Shown one piece after another: positions 25,342 through 34,946 of a DNA stretch of 64,000 bases. Origin of the DNA: Caloranaerobacter sp050286925 (GTDB lineage Bacteria > Bacillota > Clostridia > Tissierellales > Thermohalobacteraceae); NCBI RefSeq assembly GCF_050286925.1, contig NZ_JBFWFX010000004.1, positions 140,177 through 204,176 on the forward strand, in the 5' to 3' direction. Position numbers and translations under genes: made by a program. The stretch's first letter is position 1. Each line of letters begins with the position of its first letter. Below the pieces are notes generated by a model. That model saw only the letters and a program-made list of their open reading frames with translations, had not been told where the DNA came from and did no database searches.

Positions 25342-26319
25342 GTGTCTACTAGTATTATATATTCAGTATTAAGTTTAGGTGGTTTGGGATTATTATTTGG
25401 TATCGGATTAGCAATTGCTTCAAAGGTGTTTGCTGTAGAGGTTGACCCAAAGGTTGAAGCAATAAGAGAAGCATTGCCAGGAGCAAATTGTGGTGCATGT
25501 GGATTCCCGGGATGTGACGGCTTTGCAAATGCAGTAGCTAGTGGCAAAGCTCCAGTAAATGGGTGTCCAGTTGGGGGAGCTGCGACGGCTGAAAAATTGG
25601 GCGAAATTATGGGAGTAGCTGCTAAGGTAGGAGAAAAGAAAGTAGCTAGGGTTATATGTCAAGGTACTTCATGTAATGCCACAGAGAAATATGAGTATTT
25701 AGGAATTAAAGACTGTAAAGCAGCTGCTATGGTTGCAGGAGGAAGTAAATCTTGTCAGTATGGATGTTTAGGATTAGGAACTTGCGTTGAAGCATGTCAG
25801 TTTGATGCAATAGAAATTGTTGATGGAATAGCAAAAATAAATCCAGAGAAATGTACTGCATGTGGTAAATGTATAGAGGTATGTCCAAAATCTGTAATAG
25901 TAATGGTACCGTATGAACAAGAAGTTTTTGTAGATTGTAATAGTAAGGAGTTTGGAAAAGAAGTTAAATCAAAATGTACTGTTGGATGTATTGGTTGTAA
26001 AATTTGTGTAAAATTTTGTCCATTTGATGCAATAGAATTCGAAAACAACTTAGCAAAGATTAACTATGACAAATGTACTAATTGTATGATTTGTGCAGAG
26101 AAATGTCCGACTAATGCTATATCAGCTAATTTTGAAAAAAGAAAAAAAGCCTATATTGATGAAGAAAAGTGTGTAGGATGCACAATTTGTAAGAAACAAT
26201 GTCCAGTAGATGCTATAGAAGGAGAGTTAAAAGAGAAACATAAAATATTAGAAGATAAGTGTGTAGGTTGCGGTCTATGTGCTCAGAAATGTCCTAAAGA
26301 TGCAATTGAACTCAAATAA
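25342..26319 (+). CDS. rnfB: Rnf complex subunit B (ferredoxin-accepting, multi-cluster)
   Basis: 325 residues from GTG 25342, chosen for the AGGAGGTGA site ending 6 nt before it. N-terminal membrane anchor, the Fe-S domain NCGACGFPGCDGFANAV (near 49), then six [4Fe-4S] ferredoxin motifs in three pairs, longer than the two-cluster proteobacterial RnfB and typical of acetogenic and amino-acid-fermenting Clostridia. It accepts electrons from reduced ferredoxin. A strong terminator follows, so the operon ends here. Confidence 0.96.
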   Translation: MSTSIIYSVLSLGGLGLLFGIGLAIASKVFAVEVDPKVEAIREALPGANCGACGFPGCDGFANAVASGKAPVNGCPVGGAATAEKLGEIMGVAAKVGEKKVARVICQGTSCNATEKYEYLGIKDCKAAAMVAGGSKSCQYGCLGLGTCVEACQFDAIEIVDGIAKINPEKCTACGKCIEVCPKSVIVMVPYEQEVFVDCNSKEFGKEVKSKCTVGCIGCKICVKFCPFDAIEFENNLAKINYDKCTNCMICAEKCPTNAISANFEKRKKAYIDEEKCVGCTICKKQCPVDAIEGELKEKHKILEDKCVGCGLCAQKCPKDAIELK

Positions 26320-26323
26320 GCTT

Positions 26324-26349
26324 ACCCTGCTATTTATAGCAGGGTTTTA
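26324..26349 (+). terminator. Terminator of the rnf operon
   Basis: Stem ACCCTGCTA / TAGCAGGGT (26324-26345 overall) followed by TTTT. The next 230 nt to the NusG-II gene hold no coding signal; a TATAAT at 26408 has no convincing -35. Confidence 0.85.
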
Positions 26350-26583
26350 TTCTTGTGATTAACTAAATGTAAGACAATGAACAGGGTTCGTTGTTTTAAG
26401 GCTGTTGTATAATTAATAAAGACAAATAGCAAATGACGAAATATCAAAGACCAATTGGCTTTTGAACGCTTTAATGAAAAAATTGTTACTTGTATTTAGA
26501 TAATATAAGTGGTAAACTAAAACTGTGATAATATGTATGTTCTGTATACATTTACATTTCATAGACTTTGAAAGGTGTTTTCT

Positions 26584-26967
26584 ATGACAAGATGGGACAA
26601 GTATCTTATTTTCTTTATAATATTGTCAAGTATAATAGGTTTTAGTATAGTTAGAAGCGATATAAGTAAATCGGACTATAAGTATATAAGGATAGCAGTA
26701 AATGGAGAAGTTATTAAAAAGATTACTTTTGATAAAAACATGATTGGAAAGACTATTGATATAAGAACACAATATGGTTATAACAAGATTGAAATTGGTG
26801 ATGGTAAGGTTAGAGTAATAGATGCAGATTGTCCTGATAAATTAGATGTTAAGCAGGGTTGGATATCAAAACCTGGAGAAATTATAGTTTGCCTACCACA
26901 TAAATTGACTATTGAAATAGTGGGAGAAAATGAAACAGATGATGAAATAGATGATATAAGCTACTAG
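26584..26967 (+). CDS. NusG domain II-containing membrane-anchored protein
   Basis: 127 residues from ATG 26584 (AAAGGTG). One N-terminal membrane helix (YLIFFIILSSIIGFSIV) followed by a NusG-II beta domain (GEVIKKITFDKNM, VIDADCPDKLDV, CLPHKLTIEI). Commonly found in Clostridia directly before a Gx transporter gene, as here. Function unknown; possibly partners the transporter or a flavin-linked redox protein. Confidence 0.8.
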   Translation: MTRWDKYLIFFIILSSIIGFSIVRSDISKSDYKYIRIAVNGEVIKKITFDKNMIGKTIDIRTQYGYNKIEIGDGKVRVIDADCPDKLDVKQGWISKPGEIIVCLPHKLTIEIVGENETDDEIDDISY

Positions 26968-26981
26968 AAAGAGTGAGTAAA

Positions 26982-27488
26982 GTGAATAATACTAAAAAAC
27001 TTATTTTTTTATCATTATTGGTAGCATTAGGACTTGCGCTAAGCATATTTGAATCTTTCATACCATTACCTTTTATCGCGCCTGGAGCAAAATTAGGTTT
27101 AGCCAATATTGTAATTTTATCGACCTTAATTATATTTGGGTATAAAGAAGCTCTGACAGTAGTAGTATTAAGAAGTATAGCATTTAGCTTGGCAACTGGA
27201 AGTGTTACAAGTTTATTTTATAGTTTAACTGGGAGCTTACTAAGCTTATTTGCAATGTACTTTGCATATAGATTTTTATCAAGGATTTTTAGTGTTATAG
27301 GTATAAGTATTATAGGAGCTATTTTTCATAATATAGGACAAATAAGTGTTGCAAGTATTATGATGGAAAATATCAAGATATTTTCATATTTACCAGTTAT
27401 GAATTTAGTTAGTTTATTTACTGGATATTTTGTAGGTTTAAGCACTCTTTATACGACAAAACATTTAAAAAAAATATTTAATTTATGA
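26982..27488 (+). CDS. Gx transporter / HepPP synthase component I-like membrane protein
   Basis: 168 residues from GTG 26982. Five hydrophobic segments with the family motif FIAPGAKLGLANIV and GSLLSLFAMY. Annotated in many Firmicutes as heptaprenyl diphosphate synthase component I, but the fold is that of ECF-type substrate-binding S components. Substrate unknown. Overlaps no gene; 17 nt to DUF4321. Confidence 0.8.
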   Translation: MNNTKKLIFLSLLVALGLALSIFESFIPLPFIAPGAKLGLANIVILSTLIIFGYKEALTVVVLRSIAFSLATGSVTSLFYSLTGSLLSLFAMYFAYRFLSRIFSVIGISIIGAIFHNIGQISVASIMMENIKIFSYLPVMNLVSLFTGYFVGLSTLYTTKHLKKIFNL

Positions 27489-27505
27489 TTCTAAGGAGGG
27501 TTATA

Positions 27506-27757
27506 ATGAGATCTAGAACTAGAAACCCGTGGGTTTTATTTTTATTGTTAATTACGGGAATTGTAATTGGTGGTATAATTGGGGATTTGCTAAGTGATAA
27601 GATACCTATATTGGCATATAATTATGCAATAGGATTGAAATCTCCAATACATTTAGACCTAAAAGTAATCAGTTTGACTTTTGGTATAGCTATAGATGTT
27701 AGTGTTGCAAGTGTAATTGGTTTGATAATCTCAGTATTTATATACAGAAAATTGTAG
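27506..27757 (+). CDS. DUF4321 small membrane protein
   Basis: 83 residues from ATG 27506 with AAGGAGGG upstream. Two membrane helices; motif GGIIGDLLSDKIPIL and GIAIDVSVASVIGLIIS. This small family usually sits just before maf in Clostridia, as here. Function unknown. Confidence 0.75.
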   Translation: MRSRTRNPWVLFLLLITGIVIGGIIGDLLSDKIPILAYNYAIGLKSPIHLDLKVISLTFGIAIDVSVASVIGLIISVFIYRKL

Positions 27758-27765
27758 GTGATAGC

Positions 27766-28350
27766 ATGCAAAAGAAAATAATTTTGGCTTCAGGTTCACC
27801 TAGAAGAAAAGAATTATTATCTAAATTCAATATTGATTTTGATATTGTGCAAAGTGATACACTAGAGATAATTAATGATTTTGATGAGCCAAAGCAAACA
27901 GCTATGTCTCTAGCATTTCAGAAAGCAAATGATGTATCTCTAAAAATGAAAAATGGAGAAATAGTAATTGCAGCTGATACTATTGTTGTTTTTAAAGATA
28001 AAATATTAGGTAAACCACGTAATGAAGATGAAGCATTTGAAATGTTGTCTAAATTAAGTGGTAAAACCCATTCTGTAATTACGGGTTTTGCGATTATTGA
28101 GACAGGCACATATAATAAGGTTATTGACTATGCTGAAACAATTGTCAAGTTTAAAGACTTGACTTTAGATCGAATAAAGAGATATATTAAAACTGGTGAA
28201 TATTTAGACAAAGCAGGTGCTTATGCTATACAAGGCTACGGTTCAATATTTGTAGAATGGATAAAAGGTTCTTATTGGAATGTGGTGGGTTTACCGATAT
28301 CAAAATTAGATAGTGTTTTAGAAAAATACTTTGGAGTAAGACTATTATAG
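27766..28350 (+). CDS. maf: Maf-family nucleotide pyrophosphatase
   Basis: 194 residues. Signature ILASGSPRRKELL at the start, AADTIVVF with the catalytic region and GYGSIFVEWIKGSYWNVVGL near the end. Maf proteins hydrolyse non-canonical or excess nucleoside triphosphates (dTTP/UTP or m7GTP subfamily) and inhibit septation when overproduced. Gene order maf-radC-mreB is standard in Firmicutes. Confidence 0.93.
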   Translation: MQKKIILASGSPRRKELLSKFNIDFDIVQSDTLEIINDFDEPKQTAMSLAFQKANDVSLKMKNGEIVIAADTIVVFKDKILGKPRNEDEAFEMLSKLSGKTHSVITGFAIIETGTYNKVIDYAETIVKFKDLTLDRIKRYIKTGEYLDKAGAYAIQGYGSIFVEWIKGSYWNVVGLPISKLDSVLEKYFGVRLL

Positions 28351-28365
28351 AATGGGTTGATATGA

Positions 28366-29061
28366 ATGGGTGGAGTGGATAATTATACCATAAAAGACTT
28401 ACCAGAGGAAGAAAGACCAAGAGAAAAGTTATTTAAATTTGGTCCTAAAGCATTATCAAATTCTGAATTATTAGCTATAATTATAAGAACAGGAAATAGG
28501 AAGTACACAGCTATTGAACTATCTCAAAGAATACTTTCTATGGACAAAAGTGGGTTGAGATATTTAACTGAATTAACATTCGAAGAGCTGACTCAGCTTA
28601 ATGGGATTGGAAAGTGCAAAGCAGCTCAAATTATTGCAGCAATTGAGCTTGGTAAGAGATTGTCTTCTTTTAATGCAGAAAGTAGAATAAAGGTAACTTG
28701 TCCCCATGATGTAGTTAATATTTTAATGGAAGAAATGAGGTATTTAAAGAAAGAGTATTTTAAAACTATTTTGTTAGATACAAAAAATAATATAATTGCG
28801 ATAGAAAATACTTCTATTGGGAGTTTAAATTCTTCAATAGTACATCCTAGAGAAGTATTTAAAGAAGCAATAAAAAGAAGTAGTGCTTCGATAATTATAG
28901 TACACAATCACCCTAGTGGGGATCCGACACCTAGTAAAGAAGATATAAATATTACCAAAAGACTTGTAGAAGGGGGAAAAATTTTAGGGATAGATTTGCT
29001 AGATCACATCATTATTGGGGATGGAAAATATGTAAGTCTAAAAGAGAAAAACATAATATAA
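28366..29061 (+). CDS. radC: RadC/UPF0758 JAMM-domain protein
   Basis: 231 residues. Helix-hairpin-helix region near the N-terminus (LTQLNGIGKCKAAQI) and a JAMM metalloprotease-like C-terminal domain with VHNHPSGDPTPSKED and DLLDHIIIGDG. Historically linked to DNA repair, but biochemical role unresolved. ATG 28366 chosen with GGGTTGAT upstream. Lies between maf and mreB. Confidence 0.92.
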   Translation: MGGVDNYTIKDLPEEERPREKLFKFGPKALSNSELLAIIIRTGNRKYTAIELSQRILSMDKSGLRYLTELTFEELTQLNGIGKCKAAQIIAAIELGKRLSSFNAESRIKVTCPHDVVNILMEEMRYLKKEYFKTILLDTKNNIIAIENTSIGSLNSSIVHPREVFKEAIKRSSASIIIVHNHPSGDPTPSKEDINITKRLVEGGKILGIDLLDHIIIGDGKYVSLKEKNII

Positions 29062-29085
29062 GATGAAATAGGGAGGAGCAAAAAG

Positions 29086-30117
29086 ATGGGCATCTTAAAT
29101 ATCTTTTCAAGAGATATGGGAATAGACTTGGGAACAGCAAATACATTAGTATATGTCAAAGGGAAAGGGATAATCATTAGAGAGCCTTCAGTTGTAGCTA
29201 TTAGATCAAAAACAAATCAGGTTTTAGCTGTTGGTGAGGAAGCTAAGAGAATGATAGGTAGAACACCTGGTGATATAATTGCAATTAGACCAATGAAAGA
29301 TGGTGTTATAGCAGATTTTGATGTTACTCAAAGTATGTTAAAGCATTTTATTAAAAAAGCATATCCCAGACGTTCTTTAGTACAGCCTAGAGTGGTAGTA
29401 TGTGTACCGTCTGGGGTAACAGAGGTTGAAAAAAGAGCAGTAGAGGAAGCTGCTAGACAAGCTGGTGCTAGAGAAGCGCACCTTATTGAGGAACCTATGG
29501 CGGCAGCTATTGGTGCAGGTCTTCCTGTACAAGAACCAACAGGTAGTATGGTTGTAGATATTGGTGGCGGAACTACCGAAGTTGCTATTATTTCACTTGG
29601 TGGAATAGTAACGAGCAAATCAATAAGAGTTGGTGGAGATGAATTAGATGAATCAATCATCTATTATATTAAAAAAGAATACAATTTAATGATTGGAGAG
29701 AGAACTGCTGAAGAAGTAAAAATACAGATAGGTTCAGCAGATTTAAACCCAAAAACTCAAGATAAGAAAATGAAAATAAGAGGTAGGGATTTGGTAACAG
29801 GACTACCTAAAACTATAGAGATATGTGCAGCAGAGATTCTAACTGCTATGAAAGAACCAGTTTCAAGTATAATTGATGCTATAAAATATACTTTAGAAAA
29901 AACTCCACCTGAATTAGCAGCTGATATTATGGAACAGGGTATTATGCTTACTGGTGGTGGTGCATTACTTGATGGGTTAGATAGATTAATAAAGAAAGAA
30001 ACAGGAATGCCTGTTCACATTGCTGAAAACCCATTAGACTGTGTAGTCTTAGGAACAGGTAAAGCACTTGAAGAGATAGAAACTTTAAGGAGAGTGTTAA
30101 TTACTACAAATAGGTAA
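29086..30117 (+). CDS. mreB: Rod shape-determining actin-like protein MreB
   Basis: 343 residues, full length. Actin-fold phosphate and nucleotide motifs: GIDLGTANTLVYVKGKGI, VVDIGGGTTEVAIISLGGIV and MLTGGGALLDGLDRLI. Forms membrane-bound filaments that direct the elongasome. Ribosome site GGGAGGAG. Heads mreB-mreC-mreD-mrdA. Confidence 0.97.
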   Translation: MGILNIFSRDMGIDLGTANTLVYVKGKGIIIREPSVVAIRSKTNQVLAVGEEAKRMIGRTPGDIIAIRPMKDGVIADFDVTQSMLKHFIKKAYPRRSLVQPRVVVCVPSGVTEVEKRAVEEAARQAGAREAHLIEEPMAAAIGAGLPVQEPTGSMVVDIGGGTTEVAIISLGGIVTSKSIRVGGDELDESIIYYIKKEYNLMIGERTAEEVKIQIGSADLNPKTQDKKMKIRGRDLVTGLPKTIEICAAEILTAMKEPVSSIIDAIKYTLEKTPPELAADIMEQGIMLTGGGALLDGLDRLIKKETGMPVHIAENPLDCVVLGTGKALEEIETLRRVLITTNR

Positions 30118-30136
30118 TAATGGTTGGTGATGAAGT

Positions 30137-30988
30137 GTGCATAAAATGAAAAAGTATAGAAGTAGAATGGTAGTGGCTTTAGTCGCTATCATTCTACTTA
30201 TTATAATAGGATTAACTTCCAAAGATAGACAAAGTATTACATCAATAGAAAATTTAACAGGGAAAATAGTTACACCAATTCAAGAATTGTTTTATACAGT
30301 TGATCAGAAAATTACTAATGCAATAAAGTCTGTAACTAATATATTTAAATTAAAAGAAGAAAATGAAAGAATGAAAGCGGAAATACTAAAACTAAAAGAA
30401 GAAAATAGAAAGATGGAAGATATTATAAGTCGTGCTGAGTACCTGAAGAATGAAGCTATTATGCTTGAAAAATCAAAATATACTTTTATAAAAGCAAAAA
30501 TTATAGGTAAGGATCCTGGAAATTGGTTTGATAGATTTGTAATTAATAAGGGAAGAAAAGATGGTATTAAAGAGGGAAGTATAATTATTAAAGCTATTAA
30601 GTTAGATGAAGATATTATTGAAGAAGGATTGGTTGGAAAGGTAATTGAAGTTGGTGACAATTGGTCTAAAGTTTTAGCTATAGTCGATGAAGGTAGCAAA
30701 GTCAGTTTTAAAGTAATTCGTACTCAAGATGGTGGTATTTTAAATGGAAGTATAGATGGGGAAATGAGTGGATATCTATTTGATTCTGATGCCGATATTG
30801 TAGAGGGGGACAAGCTTATAACTTCAGGACTAGGAGAAGTTTTTGTTGAAGGATTTTATATAGGCAAAATAAAAAAAGTAATAAAAAAGGGAAATGATTT
30901 AGTAAAGCGAATTTTAGTTGAGCCTGCTATTAATTTTAAAAAATTAGATTATGTCTATGTAATCACAGGGGTTAAGGAATATAAGTGA
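30137..30988 (+). CDS. mreC: Rod shape-determining protein MreC
   Basis: 283 residues from GTG 30137, which has GGTGA at better distance than ATG 30146. One membrane helix (VVALVAIILLIIIGL), a coiled coil at about 70-110, and the MreC beta-barrel core with KIIGKDPGNWFDRFVINKG and TSGLGEVFVEGFYIGKI. Scaffold linking MreB to PBP2. Confidence 0.95.
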   Translation: MHKMKKYRSRMVVALVAIILLIIIGLTSKDRQSITSIENLTGKIVTPIQELFYTVDQKITNAIKSVTNIFKLKEENERMKAEILKLKEENRKMEDIISRAEYLKNEAIMLEKSKYTFIKAKIIGKDPGNWFDRFVINKGRKDGIKEGSIIIKAIKLDEDIIEEGLVGKVIEVGDNWSKVLAIVDEGSKVSFKVIRTQDGGILNGSIDGEMSGYLFDSDADIVEGDKLITSGLGEVFVEGFYIGKIKKVIKKGNDLVKRILVEPAINFKKLDYVYVITGVKEYK

Positions 30989-30998
30989 GGGATAGCTA

Positions 30999-31478
30999 AT
31001 GCCTTTTAAAATGATTTTATTGATAATTTTTAATTTTGTACTGCAAACCACTATATTTCAACATTTAAGAGTATTTGGTATACTGCCAAATACAACTTTG
31101 ATTATTCTAATATGTATTTCTGTGTTAAAAGGGAAAAAAGTAGGCTCTTTTATAGGTTTGATTATTGGTTTTATTCAAGATATACTTTTCTTTAATGTTA
31201 TTGGAATTAATGCATTTATATATTTTGTTGTAGGATATCTAATTGGTTCGATAAATGACAAAATATATAAAGATAGTTCTTTTATACCTTTTGTGCTAAC
31301 AGCTTTTTCAACAGTTTTTTATCATCTAGTATATTCTTTTTTTATGTATTTTTTATCAGTTAACTATAATTATCTTTATTTATTAAGAAAGATAATTTTT
31401 ATTGAGCTAATTTATAATAGTTTACTTTCTGTATTCATTTACAAGTTGGTTGTAAAATTACAAGAAGACCTTCTGTAA
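30999..31478 (+). CDS. mreD: Rod shape-determining membrane protein MreD
   Basis: 159 residues with about five hydrophobic segments; begins with the family pattern (NFVLQTTIFQHLRVFGILPN) and has GLIIGFIQDILF. Part of the elongation complex; starts 10 nt after mreC. Confidence 0.93.
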   Translation: MPFKMILLIIFNFVLQTTIFQHLRVFGILPNTTLIILICISVLKGKKVGSFIGLIIGFIQDILFFNVIGINAFIYFVVGYLIGSINDKIYKDSSFIPFVLTAFSTVFYHLVYSFFMYFLSVNYNYLYLLRKIIFIELIYNSLLSVFIYKLVVKLQEDLL

Positions 31479-31509
31479 ATTCAGATAGAAGAGTGAGAAG
31501 GTGATAGTA

Positions 31510-34500
31510 TTGACTTTTAGAGAAAAAATAAAAAACAGATATAATATCTTGTTAATTATTCTTACAATAGTATTTCTTTTAGTTGCTTTCAGATTATCAA
31601 CACTTACTATAGTACTAGGAGATGAATATAGAGAAATATCTGATAATAAAAGAGTTAAGCAGATACCGATAACAGCAGCAAGAGGGGAAATAAGAGACAG
31701 ATATGGGCGATTATTAGCAGGCAATAAACCAAGTTTTATTGTTCAAATTGTTAAGGATGAAATAGATAAAAATAGAAATGAAGTAGCATTAAAACTGATT
31801 AAAATTTTAGAAGAAGAGGGAGAAAATTATTTAGATGAATTTCCAATTAAACTTGATGTAATAACTTATAAGGATGATAGTGAATATATAGAGAACTTCA
31901 AAGAACCAGAAAAAGAAATTGTAGAAATTATATTAAAAAACAAATTAATTAAGGATATTATAAAGTTGTACTATACTCATAACAGTAATGATAGTAATTT
32001 TACCGTAAGTATTGCAGATAGAATTAAAACTATCTTAAAGAATAATGGTATAACAGTCCCTATTTTGATTAATGTAGACAGTAATTCAAAAGAAGTTAGA
32101 TTCGAATACGATAAAAAATATGATATACAGAAATGGAAATCAGAAAACAAATTACCATCAAAGCAAAATCCTGAAATAGATTTTATTTTATTGATAGAAA
32201 AGAATAAAGAGATATTGAATAAAGTGATAAAAAATCCTATTGTAAGAAGATTAGTGTTTTCATATCTTGATAACAAAGGGTTAGTAGAGAATTTTGAACT
32301 GCATGATTACATGTTTAAATTTGATGAGGAATATAAAAAAATAAAAAGAGATTTAATTAAAAACTTTGGTAAAATTACAATAAATTCAACGGCTAAAGAT
32401 GATTTTGTTAGTATTGTACTTGAGACATCAATAGATAATTTGATTAGCAAAGTATTTATTAAAGAAAATAATAAGTCAGATAAGAAACAAGAGATAATAC
32501 CCGCGAAAATTCTAATAGATAATTTAAAAAATAGAGGAGTTTATTTGCCTATTGATATTGAAATAGATAGAGAAAATAAAAGTGTTTCATTTAAATATAT
32601 AGATGAGAAGAGTAAAAAAATATTTTGTCAAAAAGAAGAGATTAGTGAAGAATTATCACCTATAAAAGCATTAATAGAAGTTGGGAAAAAAACGGGGCTC
32701 ATTTATGATTTAATAACAGACAAAAATATAAAGTACTTTGCCCAGGAAATAGTTCTTAATAATGGGATAAATCCTAAAATATCGGTTAAAGATTTTGAAT
32801 ATGTTCCTATAAGAAATAAAATAAATTGGCTAAAAAAATACAAACTACCTGAAGATAGTAGTGCTAGTGATGCATTTAATTTATTAAGAGATAAGTATAA
32901 AATAGATGCTAAGCTAAGTAAATATGAAGCAAGATATATAATGCTTATAATAGAACAGCTAAAAAAACAAGGATACAGAGCATATCATCCTATTAATATT
33001 GCTTATGGTATTAAACCTAGTACAGTTTCTAAAATATCAGAAAACAATTTAGATTTAACAGGTGTTTATGTATCCGTTGAACCTGTTAGATACTACCCTA
33101 TGGGTAATACAGCTGCTCATATACTTGGATATTTAGGTAAAATATCACAAAGTTATGAGATAGAGAAATATATTAAAAAATTAGGGTATTCTCCTGATGA
33201 TATTATAGGGAAAACAGGTATTGAAGAGAAATTTGAGCAGTATTTAAAGGGGAAAGATGGTTCTAAGTATGTAGAAGTAGATGTTCTTGGGAATACTATA
33301 AAAGTTATAAAAGAAGAAAAAGCTGTTCCAGGAAATAATGTTTATTTGACTATTGATGCTAAATTGCAGCAAGTGGCTGAAAGTGCATTAAAACAAGCAT
33401 TAGAAGAGATACAAAAAGGTGGAGAGTTCAAGAGTAAATGGGGTAATTATGACTATAAAGAGAGTTTTAAAAATGCAACATCAGGTGCAGTAGTTGCAAT
33501 AGATGTAAAGACAGGAGAAGTTCTTGCTTTAGCAAGTTATCCTGCTTATGATCCAAATTTGTTCGCAACAGGAATTACTGAAGATGATTGGGAAAGTTTG
33601 ATGCCAAAACATCCTGAAGATCCTCTTGCGCCTAGACCTTTATACAATATAGCTATACAAACAGCCATACAGCCTGGTTCAACTTTTAAGATGATTACAG
33701 CTTTGGCAGCTTTAGAAGCAGGAATTGATCCTAAGACTAAAATAGTTGATATGGGATATTTAAAATTAGGTAATAAAACTTTTGGATGTTGGATATGGAA
33801 TGATAGAAGGGGTACTCATGGCCCAGAAAATTTATATGAGGCTATAAGAGACTCTTGTAACTATTATTTTTATACAGTTACTTTAGGTAAAAATTTAAGA
33901 ACAGGCAGAGAATTAGGAGTTAAAGTAGAGATTGATGATATTTTAAGATTAGCACAGGAATTTGGACTAAATGATAAAACAGGAATAGAAATTAATATAC
34001 CGAACGAAGCTTCTGGTGGAGTTCCAAATCCACAAATTAAAATAATTTCTATTAAAAGAAGTTTAAGAAGATTTCTGAATAAAAATTTAAAAAATTATAT
34101 GAAACAAGATGATATTTCAGAAAAAGATTTACAAAATATAATAGACACTATTGTTAGTTGGGTTGAATTAGAAAAGTTGCTTACCAGAAATGAAGTTATA
34201 AAAAATCTATCAAAATTGGGTGTAGACCCATATAAAGTAAATGATAAGGGAATAAGTATAGCAGATATTATAAAATATAGTTACCTAAACCAAGCTTCTT
34301 GGAAACAAGCAGATACTTTAAATATTTCTATTGGACAAGGACAAAGTAAATATACACCAATTCAGATAGCTAATTATATAGCAACACTTGTTAATGGTGG
34401 AATAAGACATAAGGTAAGTGTTATTGATAAGATTGAAACTTATAATGGAGAAATAATTGAATATAGCGATAATAGAGATGATGCTTATAAGATTAAATTG

Positions 34501-34845
34501 AAAGATTACAGTCATTTAGATGAAGTTAAAAAAGGTATGGGATTAGTAACTACTGAGGGTACTGCAAGAAAAATATTTAAAAATTTTCCTGTAAAAGTAG
34601 GTGGGAAAACAGGTACTGCCCAAAACGAAGCTATAAATCCTGTAACAGGTGAAAAATATGACCCTTATGCATGGTTTGTAGGGTTTGCACCTTATGATGA
34701 TCCAGAAATAGCTGTAGCTGTAGTAATATTTCAAGGTGGACATGGAGGGTATGCAGCACCGGTTGCTAAAGAAGTTATTGCTCAGTATCTAGGGTTAAAT
34801 AATGTAGAGGAAAAATTTGAATATAATAATAAATTAGTAAGGTAG
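31510..34845 (+). CDS. mrdA: Penicillin-binding protein 2, elongation transpeptidase, with large insertions
   Basis: 1111 residues from TTG 31510 (GAAGGTGAT), against about 600-700 for usual PBP2. One N-terminal membrane helix, then the start of the pedestal (AARGEIRDRYGRLLAGNKPS). Residues about 115-450 are extra and look like two degenerate tandem copies of the unit that precedes PVRYYPMGNTAAHILGYLG. Catalytic motifs are intact: STFK (near 723), SCN (near 781), KTG (near 1031). A second insert of about 85 residues (845-930) interrupts the transpeptidase domain. As D,D-transpeptidase of the elongasome it works with the mreBCD products encoded just upstream. Confidence 0.93.
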   Translation: MTFREKIKNRYNILLIILTIVFLLVAFRLSTLTIVLGDEYREISDNKRVKQIPITAARGEIRDRYGRLLAGNKPSFIVQIVKDEIDKNRNEVALKLIKILEEEGENYLDEFPIKLDVITYKDDSEYIENFKEPEKEIVEIILKNKLIKDIIKLYYTHNSNDSNFTVSIADRIKTILKNNGITVPILINVDSNSKEVRFEYDKKYDIQKWKSENKLPSKQNPEIDFILLIEKNKEILNKVIKNPIVRRLVFSYLDNKGLVENFELHDYMFKFDEEYKKIKRDLIKNFGKITINSTAKDDFVSIVLETSIDNLISKVFIKENNKSDKKQEIIPAKILIDNLKNRGVYLPIDIEIDRENKSVSFKYIDEKSKKIFCQKEEISEELSPIKALIEVGKKTGLIYDLITDKNIKYFAQEIVLNNGINPKISVKDFEYVPIRNKINWLKKYKLPEDSSASDAFNLLRDKYKIDAKLSKYEARYIMLIIEQLKKQGYRAYHPINIAYGIKPSTVSKISENNLDLTGVYVSVEPVRYYPMGNTAAHILGYLGKISQSYEIEKYIKKLGYSPDDIIGKTGIEEKFEQYLKGKDGSKYVEVDVLGNTIKVIKEEKAVPGNNVYLTIDAKLQQVAESALKQALEEIQKGGEFKSKWGNYDYKESFKNATSGAVVAIDVKTGEVLALASYPAYDPNLFATGITEDDWESLMPKHPEDPLAPRPLYNIAIQTAIQPGSTFKMITALAALEAGIDPKTKIVDMGYLKLGNKTFGCWIWNDRRGTHGPENLYEAIRDSCNYYFYTVTLGKNLRTGRELGVKVEIDDILRLAQEFGLNDKTGIEINIPNEASGGVPNPQIKIISIKRSLRRFLNKNLKNYMKQDDISEKDLQNIIDTIVSWVELEKLLTRNEVIKNLSKLGVDPYKVNDKGISIADIIKYSYLNQASWKQADTLNISIGQGQSKYTPIQIANYIATLVNGGIRHKVSVIDKIETYNGEIIEYSDNRDDAYKIKLKDYSHLDEVKKGMGLVTTEGTARKIFKNFPVKVGGKTGTAQNEAINPVTGEKYDPYAWFVGFAPYDDPEIAVAVVIFQGGHGGYAAPVAKEVIAQYLGLNNVEEKFEYNNKLVR

Positions 34846-34870
34846 TGCTGCCTTACTAATTTATTTTTTT
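34831..34870 (+). terminator. Terminator after mrdA
   Basis: 12-bp stem AAATTAGTAAGG / CCTTACTAATTT (34831-34842 with 34851-34862) spanning the stop codon, followed by a T-rich run. Separates mre-mrdA from min genes. Confidence 0.85.
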
Positions 34871-34946
34871 CTATTAAGAAAAGAAGGATTTATAACAGTT
34901 TTGAAGAATATTTTTAGTTAACAGCATTGTTGCGGAGGCGTTAGAC

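Noticed and set aside
25158..25547. Minus-strand frame of about 129 codons over rnfA/rnfB
   Set aside because: Opposite-strand shadow of well-identified Rnf genes, no translation signal.
26350..26583. Riboswitch candidate in the spacer before the NusG-II gene
   Set aside because: No known aptamer core (FMN, c-di-GMP, TPP, SAM, cobalamin) could be matched and no terminator precedes the start codon. The only structure seen is a weak CAATGAAC/GTTCGTTG inverted repeat.
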